This document shows, piece by piece, positions 8,941 through 17,944 of a stretch of DNA of 55,379 nt. How positions within the stretch are numbered: the stretch's first letter is position 1; every line of letters begins with the position of its first letter. Origin of the DNA: Chitinophagaceae bacterium. Lineage in GTDB: Bacteria > Bacteroidota > Bacteroidia > Chitinophagales > Chitinophagaceae. The position numbers and the translations under genes were made by a program. The stretch is taken from positions 1 through 55,379 of the forward strand of contig CAHJWK010000016.1 of the NCBI GenBank assembly GCA_903642275.1. The letters are read 5' to 3'. The notes beneath the pieces are model-generated. The model was not told the DNA's origin and did no database searches. It saw only the letters and a list, made by a program, of their open reading frames with translations.

Positions 8941-9084
8941 TAAAATACTATATAACTGGGTTTATTCGCCATATAATTATATGTAATTACCACCTAAAAT
9001 AATGTAAATGCCAGTAAAATAAATGTATGCTGATGTATATTTTACTTCCTTCAAATCAACAAACAAAACAAGCAGTAGTTTAAA

Positions 9085-9135
9085 TTGCTGCTATTGTAAA
9101 CATTTAAGTTTTTGGATTATTTTTGAGTTAACTCA
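9085..9135 (+). promoter_or_regulatory. Possible promoter and palindrome before the small membrane protein gene
   Basis: TTG at 9085 and TAAGTTTTTG at 9105-9114 loosely resemble the Bacteroidota -33 TTTG / -7 TAnnTTTG pattern, although the -7 box has two extra T. Just downstream, at 9124-9135, is the perfect 12-bp palindrome TGAGTTAACTCA, where a regulator could sit near the transcript start. Confidence 0.3.
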
Positions 9136-9156
9136 TCAATTAAAATTAAATTTTTT

Positions 9157-9495
9157 ATGAAAAAGAACATTAAACAACTAATGCTAAGTTGCATTATCGC
9201 AGTTTTTACAATGGGTTCACTTGCAGCTAATGCCGCAACAAATTCAGGTGATGTAAACATTGCAGTTTCAAAAATGACGGAAGCGCAAAAGGAAGCCCGC
9301 TTTGAAGAAATTAAAGCAAGGGTTGAGGTAATTAAAGAGATGGATAAATCAACGCTTACAAAAGCTGAGCGCAAAGATTTAAAGAATGAATTACGCGGTA
9401 TGAATAAAGAATCAAAAGCATTAGGCCGTGGAGGAATTTATATTTCATTCGCAGGTTTAATTATTATCATTTTACTTCTTATTATCATTTTATAA
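9157..9495 (+). CDS. Small secreted or inner-membrane protein of unknown function
   Basis: 112 residues. Residues 1-27 are a signal peptide (LSCIIAVFTMGSLAANAA). The middle, about 35-90, is strongly charged and helical (TEAQKEARFEEIKARVEVIK, LTKAERKDLKNELR). The C-terminus is a single membrane helix rich in Ile/Leu (YISFAGLIIIILLLIIIL). So a charged helix would be exposed outside the cytoplasmic membrane and held by the C-terminal anchor. I recall similar short proteins in Bacteroidota without known function. It is a single-gene unit with its own terminator. Confidence 0.75.
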   Translation: MKKNIKQLMLSCIIAVFTMGSLAANAATNSGDVNIAVSKMTEAQKEARFEEIKARVEVIKEMDKSTLTKAERKDLKNELRGMNKESKALGRGGIYISFAGLIIIILLLIIIL

Positions 9496-9516
9496 TTTTT
9501 TTTTAAATTAATGAAG

Positions 9517-9545
9517 AGCTGGCTTTTAAAAGTCAGCTTTTTTTG
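9517..9545. terminator. Hairpin terminator serving two convergent genes
   Basis: AGCTGGCTTTT pairs with AAAAGTCAGCT (one G-U pair), followed on the plus strand by a T run. It ends the small membrane protein gene. On the minus strand the last codons and the TAA of the L,D-transpeptidase gene (9526-9528) lie inside the same hairpin, so it may work in both directions. Confidence 0.7.
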
Positions 9546-10239
9546 TTTGTACAACCTGCAGCATTACAGGGTTTTTCTTTTGGTTAAGCCAGTAAATAAG
9601 TTTCAAAATATTTTCTTTCGTCATTGCTGTGCAACCGGATGTCCCAGAATTTTCATTACGCCACACATGTATAAATATACAGGAACCATTGCCTGCTTTT
9701 ATATCAGTGCTGTTGTATTTTACCCAAATGCCATACTCATATAAACTGTCTTTACGGTGCATGTATTCAAAGCTTTTATAATTATGCTTTGCAGTGTCTG
9801 CTTTGATAAGCGTATTATAATAAAGTGAGTTTACATCATCAACACAATAAAAATTTGTATCAACCTGTACAAAAGGCATGTGCAGATTTTTCAATTCATG
9901 ATAGCTAAATACAGGGCCTAATGAGAATATGCCTGATGGAGATTTACCATCACCTTCATGCTTTGTTTGTATTGTTTTATTAAAGCTGATTAATGAGGTT
10001 TCGTCTTTTCCCAATCCATTATTGCCAACTACAATATTGAATGAATCTGCAAGCCGCCAGTGTTTATGCTTATTCTTTCTTTCATACAAAAACATATTGC
10101 CATGAATAGATGAATCAGTATATGTTTTTACAAATAAGACCTGATTGTTATGTTGTAAAAAATTATTGTATTGTTTGATGGATTGGGCTTCTGATAAAAG
10201 CATTATAAAACTAAAAAATATCGTAATAATAATCTTCAT
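9526..10239 (-). CDS. L,D-transpeptidase (YkuD) domain protein
   Basis: 237 residues with a signal peptide (residues 1-18, IFFSFIMLLSEAQ). The C-terminal half has the YkuD arrangement: GDGKSPSGIFSLG, and the active site CIFIHVWRNENSGTSGCTAM, with the catalytic cysteine in SGTSGC and the partner histidine in FIHV. Such enzymes make 3-3 cross-links in peptidoglycan or attach proteins to it. Its ATG overlaps the tdk stop in TAATG, which implies translational coupling. The stop codon is inside a terminator hairpin. Actual activity, cross-linking versus hydrolysis, cannot be told from sequence. Confidence 0.8.
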   Translation of the reverse strand: MKIIITIFFSFIMLLSEAQSIKQYNNFLQHNNQVLFVKTYTDSSIHGNMFLYERKNKHKHWRLADSFNIVVGNNGLGKDETSLISFNKTIQTKHEGDGKSPSGIFSLGPVFSYHELKNLHMPFVQVDTNFYCVDDVNSLYYNTLIKADTAKHNYKSFEYMHRKDSLYEYGIWVKYNSTDIKAGNGSCIFIHVWRNENSGTSGCTAMTKENILKLIYWLNQKKNPVMLQVVQTKKADF

Positions 10240-10814
10240 TAAATATTATCTCCTTTCTCATAACAAACCCTGCAACGTGGTTCATAGATATCCGTTTCGC
10301 CTAAAACCACCTGTGCATTTTGTTTTGTTTTACGATATGAAAAATTTGCAATGTTGCCGCAATGCACACAAATAGCATGCAGCTTTGTAATATAATCAGC
10401 AATGGCAAGCAGTTGCGGCATTGAGCCAAAAGGTTTACCGGTATAATCCATATCAAGACCGGCAACAATTACACGAATGCCGTTTAATGCAAGCGTTTCG
10501 CAAACACCACAAATGCCATCATCAAAAAACTGCGCTTCGTCTATGCCGACAACATTTACATCCTGCGATAACAATAAAATATTTTGAGTATGCTCGACCG
10601 GTTGAGATATAATTGAATTATCATCATGGCTTACTACATTCAGTATATGATAACGGTTATCAAGCGCGGGCTTAAATATTTCAACCTTTAAGTTGGCTAT
10701 GCGTGCTCTTTTTAATCTGCGTATCAGCTCTTCTGTTTTGCCGCTGAACATAGAGCCGCAGATAACTTCAATCCATCCGCGCTTAACACCATAAACAGAG
10801 GGTTCAATAAACAT
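10239..10814 (-). CDS. tdk: Thymidine kinase
   Basis: 191 residues from the ATG at 10814 ([20 protein letters not shown]). ATP-binding P-loop [14 protein letters not shown], the DEAQFF motif ([13 protein letters not shown]), the thymidine-site segment and two zinc-binding pairs (CVHCG and CRVCYE) define the type II thymidine kinase. It phosphorylates thymidine in the salvage pathway. The frame is open one codon further (TTG), but the ATG fits the family start. The downstream L,D-transpeptidase gene overlaps by one base. Confidence 0.96.
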   Translation of the reverse strand: MFIEPSVYGVKRGWIEVICGSMFSGKTEELIRRLKRARIANLKVEIFKPALDNRYHILNVVSHDDNSIISQPVEHTQNILLLSQDVNVVGIDEAQFFDDGICGVCETLALNGIRVIVAGLDMDYTGKPFGSMPQLLAIADYITKLHAICVHCGNIANFSYRKTKQNAQVVLGETDIYEPRCRVCYEKGDNI

Positions 10815-10847
10815 CAAATAAAATTATAGTTGTAACGTTGTAACTTA

Positions 10848-10867
10848 CATTGCCTGTTATGGCAATG
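10848..10867. repeat. Short inverted repeat between divergent genes
   Basis: CATTGCC and GGCAATG are separated by TGTTAT in the 78-bp space between tdk (minus) and the unknown gene at 10893 (plus). A direct repeat GTTGTAAC lies just before it. It could be an operator acting on either gene; weak evidence. Confidence 0.35.
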
Positions 10868-10892
10868 CATTTTATCAAAAATAAAATATCTA

Positions 10893-11579
10893 ATGGAAAG
10901 AACGGGAATGCTGATAGAACGTTTGCTTGCTCAATATCACAATAATGATGGTAAAGCAAGTTTAGTGGCTACAGCGCAATTGCTGTTAGCTGAACTGCAA
11001 AAAAATGAGGAAGAAAACAGTAACCAGTCTTCTTCGGTTATATCAGTTTTTTATCCTGCGTTTTATGCTCCTGGTATTGAAGTGAAAGAAACAATTGCTG
11101 AATTGCCTGAGGTGCAACAGGTAACAATTGCTAACAATGAAGAAATAAAAGAAGAAGCGTCTCATACAAATGGAGCAAGTCAAAATAATAATCAGTTGCA
11201 GTATGATCCTATAATGGATATACCAACGCTGGCGTTAAAGCAGCAGGAAGTAAATGATACTATTGCTGCAAACGGAGAAAGCATTAATGATAAATTAAAA
11301 TCATCTCCGCATAAGGAAATCGGGCATTCAATTAAAGACACGCCGATAAAAGATTTGCGTAAGGCAATTAATATAAATGATCGTTATGTTTTTATAAATG
11401 AACTTTTTCGCGGTGATGAAACCATGTATGAGCGCAGTATAAAAACAATTAATAGTTACAGCAATTATGCTGAAGCAGAATTCTGGATTAAGCGCGAACT
11501 AAAATTAAAGCTTGGCTGGAATGATGAAACCGAGACCGTTCAATTATTTGATAAACTTGTAAGAAGGCGGTTTTCCTGA
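10893..11579 (+). CDS. Conserved protein of unknown function (228 aa)
   Basis: Three parts are visible. Residues 1-50 look helical (ERTGMLIERLLAQYHNNDGK). Residues 50-145 form a low-complexity, Glu/Asn/Gln-rich linker. Residues 150-228 are compact and well conserved in style (KDLRKAININDRYVFINELF, RGDETMYERSIKTINSY, AEFWIKRELKLKLGW). I recall this C-terminal part from proteins next to kdtA in related genomes, but know no function. No signal peptide or membrane helix. The last 40 bases overlap the end of waaA on the other strand. Confidence 0.7.
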   Translation: MERTGMLIERLLAQYHNNDGKASLVATAQLLLAELQKNEEENSNQSSSVISVFYPAFYAPGIEVKETIAELPEVQQVTIANNEEIKEEASHTNGASQNNNQLQYDPIMDIPTLALKQQEVNDTIAANGESINDKLKSSPHKEIGHSIKDTPIKDLRKAININDRYVFINELFRGDETMYERSIKTINSYSNYAEAEFWIKRELKLKLGWNDETETVQLFDKLVRRRFS

Positions 11580-12820
11580 ATATAATTTACAATAGTGCTG
11601 GTAGCGCCTGCATTTTGCTTAACGTACTCACCCGAAACTGTGCACGTATCATTATAGAAATTTTTATCTTCTAATAATTCGCATAACTGTTTTTCAAGTT
11701 CAAGTGCATCATTCACATCAAATGCGCCACCTTTCTCAATAAGCTCAATTGCTTCTGAAAATTTATCATACTTTGGTCCAAAAACTACAGGCTTGTAATA
11801 CACGGCTGCTTCTAAAATGTTATGAATACCGTCGTTACCAAAACCGCCACCAACGTAACATATAGTTGCGTAGCGGTATAAAAATTTCAGCATCCCGATG
11901 TTATCAATAATTAATGTATTAATATGTTGAGGAAGTTGCTTTTGATCTTCTTTTAATTTTTTATAAGCAGAATGGGTGATTGAAAAATGATACAGGCCGC
12001 TGCATTCTTTTATTCTTGATGCCTCTATGCTGTGAGGTGCAATAATAAATCTAAGTTCGGGATGTGTGTTCGTAAAATGATCAAGTGCTTCATCGTCATC
12101 AGGCCAGGTGCTGCCGGCAACAATTGTTTTTTTATTGCTGATGAATTGAATAATATCATTAAAGTTTTTTTGCTCAGATGCAACCCGCAATACCCTGTCA
12201 AATCTTGTATCGCCTGAAACAGTTACATTGTTAATATTGATTTGTTGCAGTAGTTGTTTTGAATTTTCTGTTTGTACAAACAGATGCGTAAAAAATTGCA
12301 GCATTTCACGCTGCAGCTTTCCATACCATTTAAAAAAGGCATAACCAGGCAAAAAAATTCCTGAAGCCAATAGTAGTGTTATTTTTTTTAAATATGCCTC
12401 ACTTAGATAGTAATACCAGTAATCATACTTTATAAAAAGTATCAGCGAAGGCTTAACTATTTTAAGAAAAGCAGTTGCATTTTTTTTTGAATCCATGGGC
12501 AGGTAAAAAATATAATCTGCTTCATTTGAATTTTTCTTTACTTCATAACCTGATGATGAAAAAAATGTTAATACAGATTTGTATTGGGGAAAGTGTTCTT
12601 TTAATTTTTCAATAACGGGTCTGCCCTGCTCGTATTCTCCGAGCGATGAACAATGTATCCAAATTTTTTTTGAATCATCTTGTGATAATGCGCTACTTAT
12701 ATTTTGTATAATATTTTTTCTTCCCTTTACCCATAATGCCGTTTTATTATTAAAACGTGCAATTATTGATGCTATAAACGGGTAAAGCCTTATAAAAATG
12801 TTGTATATAAACTTATACAT
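11540..12820 (-). CDS. waaA: 3-deoxy-D-manno-octulosonic acid (Kdo) transferase
   Basis: 426 residues from the ATG at 12820 (MYKFIYNIFIRLYPFI). A longer open frame up to 12931 would cross a terminator hairpin and overlap the preceding gene, so the short start is better. N-terminal membrane anchor, then a GT-B fold: WIHCSSLGEYEQGRPVIE, VLTFFSSSGYE, YDYWYYY, AGSTWPDDDEAL and the nucleotide-site segment VGGGFGNDGIHNILEAA. It adds Kdo from CMP-Kdo to lipid A precursors at the inner membrane, so the organism makes LPS or LOS. Its 3' end overlaps the convergent unknown gene by 40 bp. Confidence 0.93.
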   Translation of the reverse strand: MYKFIYNIFIRLYPFIASIIARFNNKTALWVKGRKNIIQNISSALSQDDSKKIWIHCSSLGEYEQGRPVIEKLKEHFPQYKSVLTFFSSSGYEVKKNSNEADYIFYLPMDSKKNATAFLKIVKPSLILFIKYDYWYYYLSEAYLKKITLLLASGIFLPGYAFFKWYGKLQREMLQFFTHLFVQTENSKQLLQQININNVTVSGDTRFDRVLRVASEQKNFNDIIQFISNKKTIVAGSTWPDDDEALDHFTNTHPELRFIIAPHSIEASRIKECSGLYHFSITHSAYKKLKEDQKQLPQHINTLIIDNIGMLKFLYRYATICYVGGGFGNDGIHNILEAAVYYKPVVFGPKYDKFSEAIELIEKGGAFDVNDALELEKQLCELLEDKNFYNDTCTVSGEYVKQNAGATSTIVNYIQENRLLTSLSNN

Positions 12821-12864
12821 GCCTTTGCAAAGAAATACATTTATAAATAGTAAACAATGTGCAT

Positions 12865-12896
12865 AAAAAAGGATGCCTTTTGAGGCATCCTTTTTT
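12865..12896 (-). terminator. Rho-independent terminator after the DUF4142 gene
   Basis: AAAAAAGGATGCCT pairs with AGGCATCCTTTTTT around a four-base loop. The stem is long, GC-containing and flanked by A and T runs, a textbook intrinsic terminator. It lies 19 bases past the stop of the DUF4142 gene and upstream of waaA, so waaA needs its own promoter in the short remaining space. Confidence 0.85.
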
Positions 12897-12914
12897 GCAT
12901 ATAAATAAAAATTT

Positions 12915-13526
12915 TTATTTTTTGCCTGCAATTACTTTAATAGAATCCTGGTGCATTTGTAATGTTGGTAAAGTCTGAGTTGCAAAATTTTTCAGATCAG
13001 CATCATTTAAATTTTTGCTGCCATCCTTAAATTTATCAACTGCTTTTCTGTGACCTTCAAGCATATCATCAGTATATTCTTTATCAAAATCTTTTCCTGT
13101 TTTTTTGCTTAATGCATCTAATTTCTTTTGAGAATCATCACTAAGATTTGCAGGTAAAGTAATACTTTTCGTAGCTGCTATTTGCTTTAATTGATCGCCA
13201 GCTTTAGTATGGTCAGTAACCATCATATCAGCAAAACTTTTAAGTCTTGGATTTGTTGCTTTATCTTTTGCAACTTTACTTAATTCAACTTCAGTCATTC
13301 CTGCGTTAGCTACTTCAACAGCCCAACTGGCATCACTCTTAGAAAGTGTATCAATTGTTTTTGAAATTTTAGATGAATCTTTTGTTGAATCAAAAGTACT
13401 GTTAGACATAGCGCTGTCGTTCATACTTTTTGCACTATCAACACTATCCTGCGATGAATTACCACTGTTGCAGGCAACAAGTGAAAATATACTTCCAATA
13501 AATAAAAAACCTAATACTTTTTTCAT
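12915..13526 (-). CDS. DUF4142 domain lipoprotein
   Basis: 203 residues. The N-terminus is a lipoprotein signal (GFLFIGSIFSLVAC, acylated Cys19). A Ser/Asp/Lys-rich linker follows to about residue 60. The rest is a helical bundle of the DUF4142 type (WAVEVANAGMTEVELSKVA, LKSFADMMVTDHTKAGDQL, DMLEGHRKAVDKF). The domain resembles ferritin-like and PA14-unrelated stress proteins of unknown biochemical role; in other bacteria DUF4142 genes often respond to envelope or general stress. Single-gene unit, ended by a strong terminator. Confidence 0.88.
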   Translation of the reverse strand: MKKVLGFLFIGSIFSLVACNSGNSSQDSVDSAKSMNDSAMSNSTFDSTKDSSKISKTIDTLSKSDASWAVEVANAGMTEVELSKVAKDKATNPRLKSFADMMVTDHTKAGDQLKQIAATKSITLPANLSDDSQKKLDALSKKTGKDFDKEYTDDMLEGHRKAVDKFKDGSKNLNDADLKNFATQTLPTLQMHQDSIKVIAGKK

Positions 13527-13741
13527 AATTGTGTATTTGTAAATTTAAAATTATCATATATCTAACAAAGTTTAAGCCACAGCCATCTGTAGTGATTAAA
13601 AATTTTTTTGATTAATCTCTTTTGCCAATGTGGATTATTTTCCATTAAAAGCTTTTAAATAATTAAAGTTCAGATACTGTACGACCATAAAAAATTAAAC
13701 GATTATGGTGGCACTGTTTTAGAATATTATAATAAAAAATT

Positions 13742-14359
13742 ATGGCTTCCAAAAAAAATGTTTCAGACATTAGAGATTCAAACAAAGACATTGAGAAATT
13801 ACAACAGGAACAAGCAACATTAGATTTACCTGATGTAAAAGATATACCCGGACAGGAAAATATTAAAGTTCCTTATTTTAAAGAGATGGCTGATACAACC
13901 ATATCTGCAGATGATGAAGAAGGTGTTGGTTTGTTTAATGATGATGATAATAACGCCACAAACGATAGGATTGGTTCAGCGCAAACTTTAAATGAAGATG
14001 ATTTAATAATTGATGGAGATGATGATGCAGCTGAAAAATCTTTGGATGAAGAAGATGACATAGATAATGAAGAAGATGGGTTAAACATTACAGATGATAC
14101 TGATGGTGAAGACGCAGATGTTTCTGAGGACGAGAAAATTGCTTTGGAAAGAAGTGAGGATACAGACACTTATGATAATGAAGATGCGTTTAGTTCAGAG
14201 CTTGATGATACTGATTTTGATGGTGAAAAATTAAATGAGGATATAGATTTATCAGGTGATGATTTAGATGTGCCGGGTGCAGAAGATGATGACAGTGATG
14301 AAGAATTAGGTGAGGAAGATGAAGAAAATAATAGTTACAGTTTAGGTGATAATAAATAA
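13742..14359 (+). CDS. Highly acidic low-complexity protein
   Basis: 205 residues, function unknown. From about residue 55 to the end it is dominated by Asp and Glu (for example DLIIDGDDDAAEKSLDEEDD and LSGDDLDVPGAEDDDSDEEL) with Asn, Ser, Leu and Gly between. The first 50 residues are less biased (DVKDIPGQENIKVPYFKEMA). No signal peptide, no membrane segment, no known domain. It is likely unfolded or folded only with cations or a basic partner. An A-rich leader precedes the ATG. The DegT aminotransferase gene starts 37 bp downstream, but a functional link is not evident. The Ser-rich open frame on the opposite strand is only its mirror image. Confidence 0.72.
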   Translation: MASKKNVSDIRDSNKDIEKLQQEQATLDLPDVKDIPGQENIKVPYFKEMADTTISADDEEGVGLFNDDDNNATNDRIGSAQTLNEDDLIIDGDDDAAEKSLDEEDDIDNEEDGLNITDDTDGEDADVSEDEKIALERSEDTDTYDNEDAFSSELDDTDFDGEKLNEDIDLSGDDLDVPGAEDDDSDEELGEEDEENNSYSLGDNK

Positions 14360-14396
14360 ACCCTTAAAGTTTATATAGTTTTGACTGCAAAATTTT

Positions 14397-15548
14397 ATGC
14401 GGCCAATTCAGATGGTTGACCTTAAAAGCGAATATCAACGCTTAAAAAAAGATATTGATGCTGCGGTTATTGATGTATTCGAGACCGCAGCTTTTATTAA
14501 TGGTAACCCAGTTCAGCAATTTGCAGATGCGTTAAAAATTTACCTTGACGTTAAGCACGTAATCCCCTGTGCTAATGGAACAGATGCTTTACAAATTGCC
14601 ATGATGGCTTTGGATTTGCAACCCGGCGATGAAATTATTACTCCATCATTTACTTATATAGCCACAACCGAAGTAGTTGCTCTGCTTCGTCTGAAGCCTG
14701 TTTTTGTAGAAGTTGACAGACAAACATTTAATATAGATGCAGATAGTTTAAGAAAAGCAATTACGCAAAAAACAAAAGCTATTGTACCGGTGCATTTATA
14801 TGGTCTGTCGTGTGATATGCAAACCATTATGCAAATTGCTAACGAGCATAATCTTTTTGTTATAGAAGATAACGCGCAATCTATTGGTGGTGATTTTTAT
14901 TTTAAAGATGGAACGGTAAAAAAAACCGGGACAATAGGGAACATCGGAACTACATCATTTTATCCGGCAAAAAATCTCGGCGCATATGGTGACGGCGGCG
15001 CCATTTTTACAAATGATGATTCCCTAGCTCAAAAACTTACTATGATTGCCAATCATGGGCAAAGTAAACGATATTATCATGATGTGGTTGGCTGTAATTC
15101 AAGGCTTGATACAGTGCAGGCAGCTATATTAAATATCAGGCTGAAATATCTTGATAAAAATATTGAAGCACGCAGAAAGGCAGCTGCTTTTTATGATAAC
15201 GCTTTTAAAAATCATCCGGTTATTAAAACACCTTTTCAGGCTGATTACAGCATGCATGTTTTCCATCAATACACATTGGTATTAGATAGTGATGAAAGAA
15301 GTGTTTTACGGAATGCTTTAAGCAATTATCTTACAGCAAAGAAAATTCCAAGCATGATCTATTATCCTGTGCCAGGTCATCGCCAGAAAATGTTTGATTC
15401 TTTCGACAGTTTGCAATATGATTTACCTGTTACTGACTGGCTTACAGAAAGAGTTATATCGTTGCCCATGCATCCTGAACTGAATGAAGAACAATTAAGT
15501 TACATAACGACAAATGTGCTCGAGTTTATAAGTAATCACTTATCATAA
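14397..15548 (+). CDS. DegT/DnrJ/EryC1/StrS family PLP aminotransferase
   Basis: 383 residues, full length. Typical marks are CANGTDALQIAMMAL, DEIITPSFTYIATTE, VPVHLYGLSCDM, the PLP-aspartate region VIEDNAQSIGG and the catalytic lysine in TSFYPAKNLGAYGDGGA. Members transfer an amino group to keto-sugars bound to nucleotides, making amino sugars for LPS, capsule or glycoproteins. Which sugar is not visible, since no other nucleotide-sugar gene is adjacent. A strong hairpin follows the stop. Confidence 0.93.
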   Translation: MRPIQMVDLKSEYQRLKKDIDAAVIDVFETAAFINGNPVQQFADALKIYLDVKHVIPCANGTDALQIAMMALDLQPGDEIITPSFTYIATTEVVALLRLKPVFVEVDRQTFNIDADSLRKAITQKTKAIVPVHLYGLSCDMQTIMQIANEHNLFVIEDNAQSIGGDFYFKDGTVKKTGTIGNIGTTSFYPAKNLGAYGDGGAIFTNDDSLAQKLTMIANHGQSKRYYHDVVGCNSRLDTVQAAILNIRLKYLDKNIEARRKAAAFYDNAFKNHPVIKTPFQADYSMHVFHQYTLVLDSDERSVLRNALSNYLTAKKIPSMIYYPVPGHRQKMFDSFDSLQYDLPVTDWLTERVISLPMHPELNEEQLSYITTNVLEFISNHLS

Positions 15549-15552
15549 AAAC

Positions 15553-15581
15553 AAAAGCTGCCTTATAATAAGGCAGCTTTT
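15553..15581. terminator. Bidirectional terminator between aminotransferase and hppA
   Basis: AAAAGCTGCCTTA pairs perfectly with TAAGGCAGCTTTT around a short AT loop. Both flanks are A/T runs, so it can terminate the aminotransferase transcript on the plus strand and hppA, whose stop is at 15598, on the minus strand. Confidence 0.85.
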
Positions 15582-15597
15582 CTATTATAAACCTGAT

Positions 15598-17847
15598 TTA
15601 TTTTTTTGTTTGAACAGAAGCGGTAATGTGCATCTCTGTATTATTTTTTGAGACTGATACAGGTTTCTTGTTATAAAGCTGTGCAAGTGTTGGTGCAATA
15701 ACCAACGAAACAATACTCATCAATTTAATAAGAATATTCATTGAAGGACCAGACGTGTCTTTAAACGGATCACCAACGGTATCTCCTGTTACAGAAGCTT
15801 TATGCGGCTCACTCTTTTTGTAATACATCTGACCGTTTATTTCAACACCTTTTTCAAAACTTTTCTTTGCATTATCCCAGGCGCCACCGGCATTATTTTG
15901 AAAGATGCCCATTAAAACCCCGCTCACTGTTGCACCGGCTAAAAAGCCACCCAAAGCTTCAGGTCCTACAAGAAAACCAATAATTAAAGGGGAAAGAATT
16001 GCAATGGCACCAGGCAACATCATCTTTTTAATAGACGCTTCTGTTGAAATAGCAACGCATTTTTCGTATTCAGGTTTGCCTGTGCCTTCCATAATTCCTG
16101 GAATAGTTCTAAACTGGCGGCGCACTTCTTCAACCATTGCCATAGCTGCTTCGCCAACAGCACGGATTGCCAGTGAAGAAAATATAAATGGAATTACTGC
16201 GCCTACAAATAATGATGCTAACACTTTCGCCTTATAAATATCAATGCCGGCCATTTCATATCCGTTATGATTTATTACACCCACATAAGCTGCAAACAAC
16301 GCTAATGCTGTAAGCGCCGCAGATGCAATGGCAAATCCTTTACCAGTTGCAGCAGTTGTATTTCCAACAGCATCCAGCACATCTGTTTTCTCACGCACAT
16401 CTTTTGGCAACTCGCTCATTTCTGCAATACCACCTGCATTATCTGCAATCGGTCCAAATGCATCAATAGCTAATTGCATTGCAGTTGTTGCCATCATACC
16501 TGCGGCTGCTATTGCAACACCATACAAGCCTGCGCATGTATAAGAACCCCAGATACCTGCCGCCAAAACCAATATAGGCAGTAGTGTTGATTCCATACCT
16601 ACAGCCAAACCACCAATAACATTTGTTGCATGGCCTGTTGCTGATTGCCGTATGATTGATTTTACAGGGCCTTTATGCATAGCCGTGTAATGTTCAGTGA
16701 TTATGCTCATTAAGGTTCCAACAGCAAGGCCAACCAATATAGCACCTAACACACCACCACGTGTTATGGCAACTGCACCTTTTACAATCTGATCAGGATT
16801 ATTAAGAATAAAATCTCTTCTTAAATAAATGGGTGTATCGGGCAAAATGTAATAAACCAATGCAGCACTGGCAATTGCTGTAAGTATAATTGAACCCCAA
16901 TTACCCATATTTAAAGCCTTCTGTACATTAGCTGTATTTACACCTGCACTATCACTCACTTTTACAAAGAAGGTTCCTACAATTGAAAATAAAATTCCAA
17001 CACCTGCTATAAGCATTGGTAAAAGAATAGGAGCATAGCCTCCAAAATTATCTGTAGAAACTGCTTCCTGGCCAAGCACCATCGTTGCCAAAACGGTTGC
17101 TACATAAGAGCCAAACAAATCGGCGCCCATACCTGCAACGTCGCCTACATTATCGCCTACATTATCTGCAATGGTTGCAGGGTTACGCGGATCGTCTTCA
17201 GGAATACCTGCTTCAACTTTACCAACCAAATCAGCGCCTACATCTGCAGCTTTAGTATAAATGCCACCACCCACACGGGCAAACAATGCTATTGATTCTG
17301 CGCCCAGAGAGAAGCCTGTAAGTATTTCAATGGTCTTCACCATTTCTTCAGAGTTAGGGTTAGCGCCTGGTGCAAAAATGTGTTTCAATACAATAAATAC
17401 GGCACTTAAACCCAGCACCGCCAAACCTGCCACGCCTAAGCCCATAACTGAGCCGCCGGTGAAAGAAACCTGTAAAGCTTTTGATAAGCTTGTTCTTGCA
17501 GCCTGCGCCGTACGTACATTGGCTTTGGTTGCTACCTTCATGCCTATAAAACCCGCGGTTGCACTGCACACGGCACCGATTATAAAAGCAATGGAAATTG
17601 ACCAATGAGAGTTTGGATTGCTATGTGCCATTATACCTAATAAAAGTGCAACAATCACTACAAAATAACCGAGTATTTTCCATTCAGCTTTTAAAAAAGC
17701 CATTGCACCTTCAGCAATATATTTACTGATGGTTTTCATGTGATCAGTGCCGGCATCCTGTTTATTAACCCAACTAAATTTTATTAATGTGTAAAGCAAT
17801 CCGATAATGCCGGTAACCGGAACGAGCAGAAATAAAGTTCTAAGCAT
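15598..17847 (-). CDS. hppA: Membrane-bound ion-pumping pyrophosphatase, K+-dependent type
   Basis: 749 residues with about 16 membrane segments. The substrate-binding signature is complete: [40 protein letters not shown] and the second Asp-rich site near [16 protein letters not shown]. The segment [10 protein letters not shown] has Ala where K+-independent enzymes carry Lys (GNTTKA), which marks the K+-dependent class; many of these pump Na+, some H+ or both. It couples pyrophosphate hydrolysis to ion export, useful under low energy. The pumped ion is inference. A good promoter candidate lies 29 bp upstream, and beyond it the phased palindrome array. Confidence 0.94.
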   Translation of the reverse strand: MLRTLFLLVPVTGIIGLLYTLIKFSWVNKQDAGTDHMKTISKYIAEGAMAFLKAEWKILGYFVVIVALLLGIMAHSNPNSHWSISIAFIIGAVCSATAGFIGMKVATKANVRTAQAARTSLSKALQVSFTGGSVMGLGVAGLAVLGLSAVFIVLKHIFAPGANPNSEEMVKTIEILTGFSLGAESIALFARVGGGIYTKAADVGADLVGKVEAGIPEDDPRNPATIADNVGDNVGDVAGMGADLFGSYVATVLATMVLGQEAVSTDNFGGYAPILLPMLIAGVGILFSIVGTFFVKVSDSAGVNTANVQKALNMGNWGSIILTAIASAALVYYILPDTPIYLRRDFILNNPDQIVKGAVAITRGGVLGAILVGLAVGTLMSIITEHYTAMHKGPVKSIIRQSATGHATNVIGGLAVGMESTLLPILVLAAGIWGSYTCAGLYGVAIAAAGMMATTAMQLAIDAFGPIADNAGGIAEMSELPKDVREKTDVLDAVGNTTAATGKGFAIASAALTALALFAAYVGVINHNGYEMAGIDIYKAKVLASLFVGAVIPFIFSSLAIRAVGEAAMAMVEEVRRQFRTIPGIMEGTGKPEYEKCVAISTEASIKKMMLPGAIAILSPLIIGFLVGPEALGGFLAGATVSGVLMGIFQNNAGGAWDNAKKSFEKGVEINGQMYYKKSEPHKASVTGDTVGDPFKDTSGPSMNILIKLMSIVSLVIAPTLAQLYNKKPVSVSKNNTEMHITASVQTKK

Positions 17848-17875
17848 AATTTTATAGCTGATTTTTTATGGCTGG

Positions 17876-17907
17876 CAAAAATAGGGGAATTGCTTAATGT
17901 AGAGAAA
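17876..17907 (-). promoter_or_regulatory. Likely hppA promoter
   Basis: On the minus strand TATTTTTG (17883-17876) fits the Bacteroidota -7 box TAnnTTTG exactly. Twenty bases upstream is TTTC (17907-17904), one mismatch from the -33 TTTG. The start of transcription would be about 17870, giving a leader of roughly 23 bases before the hppA ATG. Confidence 0.45.
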
Positions 17908-17944
17908 ATGAATTGATACTCAGAATAACAGGTTGGTTCACATA

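Larger units (their letters stand above)
8802..9156. other. AT-rich divergent intergenic region with nested inverted repeats
   Basis: 355 bp without a plausible gene between the HTH-like gene (minus) and the small membrane protein (plus). It contains a perfect 11-bp inverted repeat (8844-8872, loop 7), a larger dyad (8889-8940) and a 12-bp palindrome (9124-9135). No tRNA or riboswitch pattern was recognised. Confidence 0.6.

Noticed and set aside
12821-12931. Longer N-terminus for waaA
   Set aside because: It would translate through the terminator hairpin at 12865-12896 and overlap the DUF4142 gene; family-like sequence begins at 12820.
13873-14169. Ser-rich gene on the minus strand
   Set aside because: It is the mirror of Asp/Glu codons of the acidic protein and has no independent signals.
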